This document shows positions 8,401-14,171 of a DNA stretch of 23,778 nucleotides, piece after piece. Under the pieces are notes generated by a model. The model saw only the letters and a program-made list of their open reading frames with translations. It was not told where the DNA came from and ran no database searches. Position numbers and translations under genes: made by a program. Source of the stretch: an uncultured Clostridia bacterium (lineage in GTDB: Bacteria > Bacillota > Clostridia > Christensenellales > UBA1242). The stretch covers positions 1 to 23,778 of the forward strand of contig CALWRL010000005.1 of the NCBI GenBank assembly GCA_944383945.1, given 5' to 3'. Every line of letters starts with the position of its first letter. The stretch's first letter is position 1.

Positions 8401-8668
8401 TATTCTAATTTCATTTGAAGACAGAGGAACAATTGCTGGCTTTGCTGGAGATTTTAATGGAGGGAACATAAGCAATTGCTATGCTCATGTTGTAATAACA
8501 GGAAATAACGATTCTTTTAAACCTGGAAGAGCAATGTCTCACGGATTTGCAGATAGAAATCCTGAAGCAACAACTATTGTTTATCTGGGCAAAATAAAGG
8601 CAAATCATCTCTTGTTGGTGGAAGCACTCCTGTTGCAAACGCAACTGAATATTCAACTGAACAATTAA
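5453..8668 (+). CDS. giant GLUG-repeat surface protein, N-terminal part (frameshifted)
   Basis: First part of what was one gene of about 1,954 codons (5453-11316). It starts at TTG immediately after the preceding stop, with GGAGG eleven bases upstream. Residues 8-35 form a signal/anchor segment ending VVFSALQQ, similar to the SipW-type segments next door. GxGTxxNPYxI headers start beta-solenoid-like modules near 5611 and 6521. GLUG repeats (GGIVGNNQG, GGLVGSNTG, GGLVGYNAG) followed by C/SY-S-G-V turns are clear at about 5980-6220 and recur later. The family is known from adhesin-like and IgA-protease-type surface proteins. From about 8590 the frame gives non-family sequence (KANHLLLVEALLLQTQ), while the expected sequence continues in another frame. 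No LPXTG or S-layer anchor is visible. Confidence 0.8.
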   Translation: MKEKTARKLTIIWTISLIFCFVGIILSMVVFSALQQTGEFEVSFSTEEKPFAGGDGTQENPYLISLPKHLDNVRYFMYHRNEDGTFDETKANYFLQTANLNFALEDFNGDQEGNFNPIGTDEKPFPGTYEGGQYTISNLHISSSQNAVGLFGAISSNAKVYRVGLLNSSINASGSGNVGGIVGNNQGVVEQCYSSTTITTSTTGYVGGLVGSNTGTIKNSYNSGNVSGTKTGGLVGYNAGVLENGYNSGTVGSEKGGLIHTYSSGSVSNLAFLSSVASNAIYSGGDSVNKTYILSVNENQLSCSQDVVVNGATMNILSLINGNNQSEMPSYFHSSYSMFKYPQIWINTQDFNFNFKGDGSNENPYYITSPQLLSLIGKNIVLSDLFSINLSLSSNYLQPVDINFKKVDTNLSNLGNFDPIGFVNGENFNFEGYYKGETANGKAIIQGIDFDTDNDSIGLFLSVGVSGVVDGIEVSNFSFNIRTPKPFALGGIASTNSGTITNCTSSLNISFNLTQQQFQGTAANIGGIAANNDAGAKIVLCSNLGNINVVYPDNVSVSTATSFVGGISALNSGLIDKCYNSGDIRGGQTGGINTIINSGATVSNSFNTGDVSATLLIQTTHWTGGLFCNAQAGSTIYNCYNLGKSEYAIATLSDATTTNVFYLDGCASAVTFNGQMNFKALNANQLAGQTPISGTQYILDVLGNDVWEFDWSYLGRDGQAYQFAQLKDNNSELVYKYGMKVNTDGFHVVENFDMFQAITGRYNNILYPSDGKFILMSDIDYSGKTYTPKTSFSGTLNGNGKIIKNVSLNTSTYALLGLFNVVSNNAKVYNLGITNCNIQNGVENSSGCGVLAGRIGLGAIIENVYVENSYAYGWNDVGGFCGSNAAIDGDAATGGYIRNCYTRNTHAQYIGDDDKGKPVGGFIGWLNGGDISSCYSMNDDTTGGSGNGTLAKGYCYLGGFVGAQSSGTIKNCFSYGSIYTDRDILISFEDRGTIAGFAGDFNGGNISNCYAHVVITGNNDSFKPGRAMSHGFADRNPEATTIVYLGKIKANHLLLVEALLLQTQLNIQLNN
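8566..8600 (+). other. site of frameshift joining the two parts of the GLUG protein
   Basis: Upstream the family frame reads PEATTIVY. Downstream it resumes one frame over as NKGKSSLVGGSTP and then EYSTEQLKVQSNFAGWDFNSI, the usual end of a GLUG block. The second frame is open only from 8566 (TGA at 8563-8565). One missing base around 8579-8596 explains it. There is no homopolymer run or canonical slippery heptamer, so mutation or an assembly error is likelier than programmed frameshifting. Confidence 0.8.
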
Positions 8669-8715
8669 AAGTTCAAAGCAATTTTGCAGGTTGGGACTTT
8701 AACTCTATATGGCAA

Positions 8716-11316
8716 ATGAGCAGTACATCAACAATTCCTTTTGGTATGCCAATGCCAAAAGGGGCAATGTTCAGCTTGCAACCTTCGGTTAGCCTTGGAA
8801 TTTCAACGGATGGCAATTCCATAATTCAAATTTGGCAAGACAACACATTAATTAAAGAAACAACAAGTGGGCCTAGCGGATATGCATTTGTTTCTTCTTT
8901 GCCATATGGTACTTATCAAGTTTACATTCACAGATATGGGCAAGAACTAACAACACAACAAAATATTTCTTCTTACGCAGAAAAAAATATTGAAAGAATT
9001 GAAATAACACTAGATTCTTCCGTTTCTTCTAAAAATATCACAACAGAAAAATGGTTTTTAGCAGGTGAAGGAACACAATCAAATCCTTATGAAATAACAA
9101 ATGTTAATCACTTGCTTAACATTAACAAGATGAGCAATTATGGTGATACTACTTTCTATGTTCTAAAAAACAATTTAAATTTAGAAAATCAAACATTTAA
9201 TGTTATTATAAATAATTTTAAAGGAACATTTGACGGAAATGGATACAGAATAACAAACTTTAAACTTTTTTCACAAAGTGGTAATTTAGGTTTGTTTAAC
9301 AAAGCGGAAAATGCAACAATTAAAAATTTAGGTATTTCAGATTTTGAAATTACAAATTATGATACTCAAACAGGATTTTCTGGCGGGCTTGTTGGCGAAG
9401 CAGTTGATTCTAATATAATTTCATCATTTGCAGAAAATGGATTTATAAATGTAAACGCAAATGCTGGTAGTTTAATTGGAAAAATTGACGGCGGAGAAAT
9501 TAAATATTCATATTCAACAAACAATGTAACATCTGTTATAAAAGATGATTCTCTTCACACATCTAATCTTGGAGGATTCATTGCCGAAGCAACAGGTGGG
9601 GCAATAATAAAAGAATGTTACTCTAACGGCAATGTTGTTGGAACAAAAAGATTGGGTGGATTTATATCTAATGCCGACAGCGTTACTATAAAAGACTGTT
9701 ACACTCGCGTAACTGTTTCCACAGACTTTGTTGGAGATGTTGATTCTGAAGTTGGAGGTTTTGCTGGCTTTATTTCTGCAAACTCTTCAATTGAAAATTG
9801 CTTTATGTATGGAACAGTTTATTTAACAAAAACAAGAGCATTCTTAGCAGGATTGTTTGCAGGGGTTAACAACTCAAACGCTTTAACAAATGTTTACTAT
9901 TGGAAAAACGCAGCGCTTCCAGCAGTTCATACAAACAACACTGGTGTTGAAATTAAAGGGTTAACAACAACACAATTTAACCAAGCATCTTCATTTAATA
10001 ACTATGACTTTATGGATGTTTGGGGAATGCCAAGTTCAGATTCTTCGGTTTTTGGAGCACCAATATTAAGAAATGTTGCAAATGCGTTTAAAATTAATGA
10101 AACTATTTTGGGAAAAGGCACCGAACTAGACCCTTACATTATTTTTGATGAAAAAACGCTTTTACAAATGATGGATTATATTAAAGACAGCACAAACGGA
10201 GAAAAAACATATTTTAAACTTCAAAAAGATATAGAAATTTCATCAACAAATTGGCAAGGAATTGGAACGCAATCTAAGCCATTTAATGCTGTTTTTGATG
10301 GAAATGGAAAAACAATTTCTGGAATTAATTTTAATGGAACAACTTCAACGGCTATTGGTTTGTTTAGCTACTTGGATGGAGCAATCATTAAAAACTTAAC
10401 AATAACAAATTCTTCAATTGAAACCTCTTCAAACATCAGCGTTGGCTTTGTTGCAGGAGAAGCAAACAATTCAATATTAGAAAATGTTGTTGTTAATGTT
10501 GGAACAATTTCTTCGGCTGGCAGCGCAGGGGCGCTTGTTGGAAAAATGAACGGCGGATATGTTAACAATTCAACTGTTTCAGGAACTAATGTTAGCGGAC
10601 AATCTGCTGGAGCAATAGGAGAAACAAACAATGTTGAAGTTTCTTCGCTAAATGTCTCTGGAATTAATATTAACGGAAGCGAAAATGCAGGTGCGGTTGT
10701 TGGAAAAATGGAAGGAGGTAAAATTTACTTGCTTTCTGCAACATCTAACACTTTAAGCGGAAATAATGTTGGAGGAATTGTTGGTTACGCACAAAACGGC
10801 GAAATAAAGAATGTTGTTGTTGAGAATCTTAATGTTACAAACTCACAATATTTGGGCGGAATTGCTGGGAATATTATGTCAACAACAATTTCAGGAACTA
10901 ATGTTCATGTAACACAATCGCTAAATGCTTCTGTTTCAGCAGGTGGAATTGCTGGAAAAGCTGTTTCTTCAAGTCTTGATTTAAACACAATTAACAATAT
11001 ATGGTCGCCATCGCAATCAACAATATCAGCAACAAATGTTGGGGGAATTGTTGGAGAAGCAGAAAATATGGTTTCTATCAAAGAAAATAAATTCACAAAA
11101 CTCAACTTAAAACCAAGTTCAGGGGGCTTTGTTGGACAAATTTATGGAAAACTAACAGGCAACAGCAATGCGTCAAACAATTTATATGGGCAAGCATTAA
11201 CGGTTGATAACAGCGCTGGGGCAACTTTCAACAACATGACAGGATCAACAATTCAAGAGTCATACATGAATGATGCAGGAGCATTAGAGTATTTTAACTG
11301 GATTTTAGTTGCTTAA
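8716..11316 (+). CDS. giant GLUG-repeat surface protein, C-terminal part
   Basis: Second part of the frameshifted gene; the homologous frame is open back to 8566. The ATG at 8716 has no ribosome binding site, so independent translation is doubtful. The segment holds an early region resembling a small beta domain (about 8760-9045), then GxGTxxxPYxI headers at about 9064 (GEGTQSNPYEI) and 10111 (GKGTELDPYII). Each header is followed by an LFDGNGK-type block (GTFDGNGYRI, AVFDGNGKTI) and strings of GLUG repeats (GGLVGEA, GGFIAEA, GAVVGKM, GGIVGYAQ, GGIAGNI, GGIVGEA). It ends without a membrane anchor or sorting signal, so any anchoring must come from the N-terminal segment. If the frameshift is genuine, the truncated product would lose about 45% of the protein. 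Confidence 0.78.
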   Translation: MSSTSTIPFGMPMPKGAMFSLQPSVSLGISTDGNSIIQIWQDNTLIKETTSGPSGYAFVSSLPYGTYQVYIHRYGQELTTQQNISSYAEKNIERIEITLDSSVSSKNITTEKWFLAGEGTQSNPYEITNVNHLLNINKMSNYGDTTFYVLKNNLNLENQTFNVIINNFKGTFDGNGYRITNFKLFSQSGNLGLFNKAENATIKNLGISDFEITNYDTQTGFSGGLVGEAVDSNIISSFAENGFINVNANAGSLIGKIDGGEIKYSYSTNNVTSVIKDDSLHTSNLGGFIAEATGGAIIKECYSNGNVVGTKRLGGFISNADSVTIKDCYTRVTVSTDFVGDVDSEVGGFAGFISANSSIENCFMYGTVYLTKTRAFLAGLFAGVNNSNALTNVYYWKNAALPAVHTNNTGVEIKGLTTTQFNQASSFNNYDFMDVWGMPSSDSSVFGAPILRNVANAFKINETILGKGTELDPYIIFDEKTLLQMMDYIKDSTNGEKTYFKLQKDIEISSTNWQGIGTQSKPFNAVFDGNGKTISGINFNGTTSTAIGLFSYLDGAIIKNLTITNSSIETSSNISVGFVAGEANNSILENVVVNVGTISSAGSAGALVGKMNGGYVNNSTVSGTNVSGQSAGAIGETNNVEVSSLNVSGININGSENAGAVVGKMEGGKIYLLSATSNTLSGNNVGGIVGYAQNGEIKNVVVENLNVTNSQYLGGIAGNIMSTTISGTNVHVTQSLNASVSAGGIAGKAVSSSLDLNTINNIWSPSQSTISATNVGGIVGEAENMVSIKENKFTKLNLKPSSGGFVGQIYGKLTGNSNASNNLYGQALTVDNSAGATFNNMTGSTIQESYMNDAGALEYFNWILVA

Positions 11317-11339
11317 AATAAATTAAAAAAGGAGAAAAA

Positions 11340-12647
11340 ATGAAAAGGCCAAATAAACTAACAATAACTTTATTATCGTCACTGCTTGCAATAATAACAG
11401 GGCTTTTATTGGCATTTTCTGGTGCTTGGTTTAGTTATGTTTACACTGCGGAAAAAGCAAATCAATTAACTATTGAGCAGATGTCTGTTCCTTATTGGTA
11501 TAATAAAACAGGCAATGAAACGATTATATATAACGAAATTGTAACTCCAATTAGATATGGTAATAGTAGCGAAGCAGTTGGATTTTTAACTTACACCCCA
11601 ACCGAAATAATTTCTGTAAAAAATTACTCTATGGAAATAACATATAACCAAAATCAGTACACTCTTTCTGGAAATAAAATTTCTTTTCCATATAACAATG
11701 GTTTGCCTTATCTTCAAGACCAATGGTTAGATGGCAAAAACATTCCTTCGCAGTATAACGACGGCTCCATTATAGAAGTTACTTATAATGATAACGGCGG
11801 AACAAACGGGGGAAAACATGTTGTTTGTGAAAATGCAATGACAAGAACAAACTTTCTAGTTGTAACATACAAATATAATCATACAGAACAACCTCTTGGT
11901 TTTAACACTCCAACTTATACACCACAAAATTTTCCTAACTTGTTAAAAAAATTGAATAATGCGGAGCCTATAAAAATTTTAGTTTTTGGCGATAGCATAA
12001 GCGTTGGGGCAAGCGCTTCTTCAATGATGGGGTTTGCCCCATACACACCAACTTGGTTTGACCAAATAAAAAACTTCTTGGCAAACAGATATTATGGTGG
12101 TGATAGTTCAAAAATAACTCTAGTAAATGCAAGTAGGGGTGGAGTTTCAAGCTCTTGGGGCGTTGAACAAATAGAGAACAACAAATTTGATAAAACCAAT
12201 TATGATTTGGTTTTTATAGGATATGGAATGAACGACGGTTCTTTAAGTCACAACGCAACAATGTTTAAAAATAACATATCATCAATTTTAACAGAGTTAA
12301 GAAAATCTTCACCAAAAGCAGATTTTGTTATCATTGGAACATTTATGGCAAATCCTAAATCTACTTTTGCAGGAAACCATTCATCATACATGCCTTTATT
12401 GGAAGAAATTGCAAACGACTTTAATTTTATCAGCGAAAATGGCTATAACAATCAATCTGGTTGCACATTTATTAATATGTGGGATATATCGCAAGGTATT
12501 TTAAATAAAAAGCAAGCAAACAACACAAACAACGACACTCGCTATCAATACATGGATATTTCTGCAAATTACACTAACCACCCAAATGATTTTATGATTA
12601 GACTATATGCGGGCGCAATTCTTTCTGCATTTGTTGACTTTAATTAA
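11340..12647 (+). CDS. membrane-anchored SGNH/GDSL-type hydrolase
   Basis: 435 residues, 23 bp after the giant protein with its own AAAAGGAG, so probably in the same operon. An N-terminal hydrophobic segment (about 8-30, ending FSGAWFSYVY) anchors or exports it. Residues 35-200 are an unrecognised, probably beta-rich domain. The C-terminal half is an SGNH hydrolase: FGDSISVG with the nucleophile Ser219, a GG pair in block II, GYGMND (Asn298) for the oxyanion hole, and NHPND with His414 as the likely catalytic base. The usual Asp three residues before that His is not seen (TNH). The family includes extracellular esterases and polysaccharide or peptidoglycan O-deacetylases. A cell-surface deacylase acting on glycan or on the matrix is a reasonable guess; the substrate is unknown. 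Confidence 0.8.
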   Translation: MKRPNKLTITLLSSLLAIITGLLLAFSGAWFSYVYTAEKANQLTIEQMSVPYWYNKTGNETIIYNEIVTPIRYGNSSEAVGFLTYTPTEIISVKNYSMEITYNQNQYTLSGNKISFPYNNGLPYLQDQWLDGKNIPSQYNDGSIIEVTYNDNGGTNGGKHVVCENAMTRTNFLVVTYKYNHTEQPLGFNTPTYTPQNFPNLLKKLNNAEPIKILVFGDSISVGASASSMMGFAPYTPTWFDQIKNFLANRYYGGDSSKITLVNASRGGVSSSWGVEQIENNKFDKTNYDLVFIGYGMNDGSLSHNATMFKNNISSILTELRKSSPKADFVIIGTFMANPKSTFAGNHSSYMPLLEEIANDFNFISENGYNNQSGCTFINMWDISQGILNKKQANNTNNDTRYQYMDISANYTNHPNDFMIRLYAGAILSAFVDFN

Positions 12648-12708
12648 TAATATGTTATATACTCATATATATATTATATATACAATAATAAGCATTAAAT
12701 AAAAATAG

Positions 12709-12737
12709 AAAAACAACAATACCATGTTGTTTTTTTT
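12709..12737 (+). terminator. intrinsic terminator of the surface operon
   Basis: A 9-bp stem (AAAAACAAC / GTTGTTTTT) with an 8-nt loop is followed by a T-run, 60 bp after the SGNH hydrolase gene. The same hairpin is present in the second repeat copy at 13915-13943. Confidence 0.8.
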
Positions 12738-12798
12738 AACGCTTAGTTCAAGTTCTTTAAGTTTGTTTAATTAATATTAACGAATATAACAAAAAAAA
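12709..12798. repeat. 90-bp direct repeat, copy A
   Basis: Matches 13915-14004 at 86 of 90 positions without gaps, at an offset of exactly 1,206 bp. It starts with the terminator hairpin and ends with eight A residues. Copy B is followed by the tRNA-Leu terminator and gene; copy A is followed by the SLOG-XRE insert. Confidence 0.95.
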
Positions 12799-12819
12799 CC
12801 TTGTTTAGATTTTAGTTGT

Positions 12820-13299
12820 TTAATATAAATTCAAAATTCTCAATCCTTTCTTTAAAGCGTATTTCATTGCAGTTTTTGCTCCACTTATATGTTTGTTAAT
12901 ATCAACAAAACATATCAAGGTATCACAAGAATCAATCATATATTGATTGCTAACTAAAATTTGTTTTTTATAATGTATTTCTTCAATTTCATATATAATC
13001 GTTTGCACATCATTATAAGAGTCATATTTTATATCTCCAAAGATTTTGTCATGTTCTATTTTGGACTCTATTTTTTTTAAACTTGTAATTACAACTTCTA
13101 TTTTAATATCTTTATAAATTTTTTTTAATTGCCTACAAACACTTAAAGCAAGTTTGTCAAAATCTCCATGCGTTCCCATTGTGAAAAATTTGCAACCATT
13201 AAGAATTTGATTTTCTATCTCTTCATAAAGTTTAAGCCTAATTTCAGCGTCTTTTCCCCACAAGTTTCTATGACCTATAAAAGCAGTTTTTCTTTCCAT
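12820..13299 (-). CDS. SLOG-family protein (DUF1273/YpsA-like)
   Basis: 159 residues. It begins TAFIGHRNLW, the F-x-GHR opening of the YpsA/DUF1273 branch of the SLOG superfamily. A GTHGDFDKLA segment sits in the position of the G-x-GxFD nucleotide-site motif, and the C-terminus reads SCDTLICFVDINKHISGAKTAMKYALKKG, like the family's D-x-LI-x-F...GT..A..A strand-helix pair. SLOG domains bind or process nucleotides and several act in signalling or conflict systems; the ligand here is unknown. AGGGG and AAGG precede the start. The gene is divergent from an XRE regulator with three operator-like repeats between them, so it is probably the regulated effector. The whole module sits between duplicated tRNA-Leu sequences, which suggests acquisition. 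Confidence 0.75.
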   Translation of the reverse strand: MERKTAFIGHRNLWGKDAEIRLKLYEEIENQILNGCKFFTMGTHGDFDKLALSVCRQLKKIYKDIKIEVVITSLKKIESKIEHDKIFGDIKYDSYNDVQTIIYEIEEIHYKKQILVSNQYMIDSCDTLICFVDINKHISGAKTAMKYALKKGLRILNLY

Positions 13300-13315
13300 A
13301 CCTTACCCCTCTAAT

Positions 13316-13331
13316 GTTCCGTATAGCGAAC
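13316..13331. promoter_or_regulatory. operator O1 (16-bp imperfect palindrome)
   Basis: GTTCCGTATAGCGAAC, a GTTC-N8-GAAC dyad. It lies just downstream of the -10 of the putative SLOG promoter, so a bound repressor would block transcription start. The TAGCGAAC half is identical in all three operator copies. Confidence 0.7.
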
Positions 13332-13341
13332 AGCTTTTATA

Positions 13342-13370
13342 ATATTAGCATTAATTTAATGTATAAGCAA
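13342..13370 (-). promoter_or_regulatory. putative promoter of the SLOG gene
   Basis: Minus-strand TTGCTT (13365-13370), 17-bp spacer, TAATAT (13342-13347). It is flanked by operators O1 and O2, which fits regulation by the divergent XRE protein. Confidence 0.5.
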
Positions 13371-13373
13371 AGC

Positions 13374-13389
13374 GTTCTTATTAGCGAAC
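13374..13389. promoter_or_regulatory. operator O2 (16-bp imperfect palindrome)
   Basis: GTTCTTATTAGCGAAC, with the same TAGCGAAC half-site as O1 and O3. It lies between the -35 of the SLOG promoter and the -35 region of the xre promoter, so it could act on both. Confidence 0.7.
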
Positions 13390-13410
13390 TGTATATTTTT
13401 TAATTAATTC

Positions 13411-13416
13411 TATAAT
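13411..13416 (+). promoter_or_regulatory. putative -10 element of the xre promoter
   Basis: A perfect TATAAT upstream of the XRE gene without a recognisable -35 at 16-18 bp. The -35 region overlaps O2 and the start region overlaps O3, consistent with autoregulation by bound XRE protein. Confidence 0.4.
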
Positions 13417-13430
13417 TCTAAATAGCGAAC
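13415..13430. promoter_or_regulatory. operator O3 (16-bp imperfect palindrome)
   Basis: ATTCTAAATAGCGAAC, the weakest dyad (ATTC for GTTC) but with an intact TAGCGAAC half. It overlaps the xre -10/start region and ends 21 bp before the xre start codon. Confidence 0.65.
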
Positions 13431-13451
13431 GAATGTTTGTATGGAGGAATT

Positions 13452-13685
13452 ATGAAATTAGTTGAAGCAATAGGTAAAAGAGTGGAAAACTTATTGAAAG
13501 AAAAAGGCATTTCACAATACTATTTATTTAAAAATGGCGGAGTTCCGAGAACAACAATTAATGATGTTATTAATGTTCGCAAAAAGAGAGTTAGCACAGA
13601 TACCGTTTATCAAATTTGTTCGACATTAGGTTTAACATTAGAAGAATTTTTTGCCGATTCTTTGTTTAAAAATTTAGATGATTAA
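13452..13685 (+). CDS. XRE/Cro-family HTH transcriptional regulator
   Basis: 77 residues, essentially a single Cro/C1-type helix-turn-helix domain: IGKRVENLLKEKGIS (helix 1), QYYLFKNGGVPRTTINDVI (helix 2-turn-recognition helix), then VSTDTVYQICSTLGLTLEEFF, the usual last helices of this family. The start is the ATG four bases after GGAGG; an upstream TTG would read through that ribosome binding site and is rejected. It probably represses itself and the divergent SLOG gene through the GTTC-N8-GAAC sites between them. Its small size and the lack of an effector domain suggest that the inducing signal acts through another factor, possibly the SLOG protein. Confidence 0.88.
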   Translation: MKLVEAIGKRVENLLKEKGISQYYLFKNGGVPRTTINDVINVRKKRVSTDTVYQICSTLGLTLEEFFADSLFKNLDD

Positions 13686-13814
13686 TATAACAAAAAATAT
13701 TTAGGAGTAAAAACTCTTGACTATTTATTTTTATTAATATAATTGTTTAAAATGAATTTTTTATAAACTTTTTTAAATATTTTAAATTATTAAAACTTTT
13801 ATCATAAAAGAAAT
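13686..13814. other. AT-rich spacer with no gene
   Basis: Nearly pure A/T sequence with no open frame of note. A TTGACT / TATAAT pair at 13717-13743 has only 15-bp spacing and points at no gene. The right edge meets an A8 tract where similarity to the tRNA-Leu 3' flank begins. Confidence 0.5.
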
Positions 13815-13860
13815 AAAAAAAAGCCTTAATGGCTTTCTATGGTGCCGAAGGGGGGACTCG
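13815..13860 (-). repeat. duplicated terminator plus 3' end of tRNA-Leu (tRNA remnant)
   Basis: 46 bp that match 13997-14041 apart from one substitution/indel. It contains an A8 run, the AAAGCC/GGCTTT terminator hairpin, and the last 21 bases of the tRNA-Leu gene (13840-13860: CCA end, acceptor strand and part of the T-arm). The rest of the tRNA is absent or unrecognisable, so this is a remnant, not a working gene. Confidence 0.9.
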
Positions 13861-13913
13861 CTCCGCTATGTAAGAGTGCGCAAGAAGCAGTGGCTCGCTA
13901 TCACGCCGGCGCT
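13861..13913. other. GC-rich segment of unknown nature
   Basis: 53 bp with 32 G+C (60%), about twice the local level, directly attached to the tRNA-Leu remnant. Read on the minus strand the outer end begins GCCGGCGTGAT, weakly like the tRNA's own 5' GCCGAAGTGAT, so it may be a heavily altered tRNA body or foreign DNA joined at a break point. Confidence 0.5.
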
Positions 13914-13914
13914 A

Positions 13915-14004
13915 AAAAACAACAATACCATGTTGTTTTTTTTAACGCTTAGTTCGAGCCCTTTAAGTTTGTTTAATTAACATTAACGAATATAACAAAA
14001 AAAA
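13915..14004. repeat. 90-bp direct repeat, copy B
   Basis: Second copy of the 12709-12798 repeat (four substitutions), directly continuous with the tRNA-Leu terminator through its A8 end. Recombination between copies A and B would remove the SLOG-XRE module and the tRNA remnant and leave the surface operon terminator next to intact tRNA-Leu. Confidence 0.95.
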
Positions 14005-14019
14005 GCCTTAATGGCTTTT
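13997..14019 (-). terminator. intrinsic terminator of tRNA-Leu
   Basis: A 7-bp stem (AAAAGCC / GGCTTTT) with a 5-nt loop, followed on the minus strand by a U8 tract, one base beyond the CCA end of tRNA-Leu. Confidence 0.85.
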
Positions 14020-14020
14020 A

Positions 14021-14106
14021 TGGTGCCGAAGGGGGGACTCGAACCCCCATGAGGTTGCCCTCGGCGGATTTTGAGTCCGCTACGTCTACCATTCCATCAC
14101 TTCGGC
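14021..14106 (-). tRNA. tRNA-Leu (CAA)
   Basis: 86 nt including an encoded CCA. The acceptor stem is GCCGAAG / CTTCGGC. The anticodon stem GCGGA/TCCGC encloses loop CTCAAAA, which gives anticodon CAA (decodes UUG). A long variable arm (GAGGGCAACCTC) marks it as class II, and the T-arm contains GGTTCGAGTCC. The 3' end is duplicated at 13840-13860. Confidence 0.95.
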
Positions 14107-14116
14107 TTCATTGAAA

Positions 14117-14145
14117 AGTTTATCACAAAACAATGGGTGATGCAA
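14117..14145 (-). promoter_or_regulatory. possible promoter of tRNA-Leu
   Basis: Minus-strand TTGCAT (14140-14145), 17-bp spacer, TAAACT (14117-14122), placing transcription start a few bases before the mature 5' end. Read-through from trpS is an alternative. Confidence 0.45.
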
Positions 14146-14171
14146 GTGTTTTGATAATTTTAATTAAACTT

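Noticed and set aside
8578..8600. Programmed -1 ribosomal frameshift in the giant GLUG gene
   Set aside because: No XXXYYYZ slippery heptamer, no A-run longer than four, and no evident downstream stem-loop; a one-base loss is simpler.
10368..10631. Minus-strand open frame opposite the GLUG repeats (also several others opposite the GLUG genes)
   Set aside because: These are mirror frames produced by repetitive Gly/Asn/Thr-rich coding sequence; none has a ribosome binding site or family features.
13717..13743. TTGACT/TATAAT promoter pointing right after the xre gene
   Set aside because: The spacing is 15 bp and no gene or RNA structure follows on that strand; such matches are expected by chance in this AT-rich spacer.
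13839..13952. A 37-codon open frame starting ATGGTGCCGAAG across the tRNA-Leu remnant and GC-rich segment
   Set aside because: It has no ribosome binding site, begins inside tRNA-derived sequence and ends inside the direct repeat, so it is an accident of the rearrangement.
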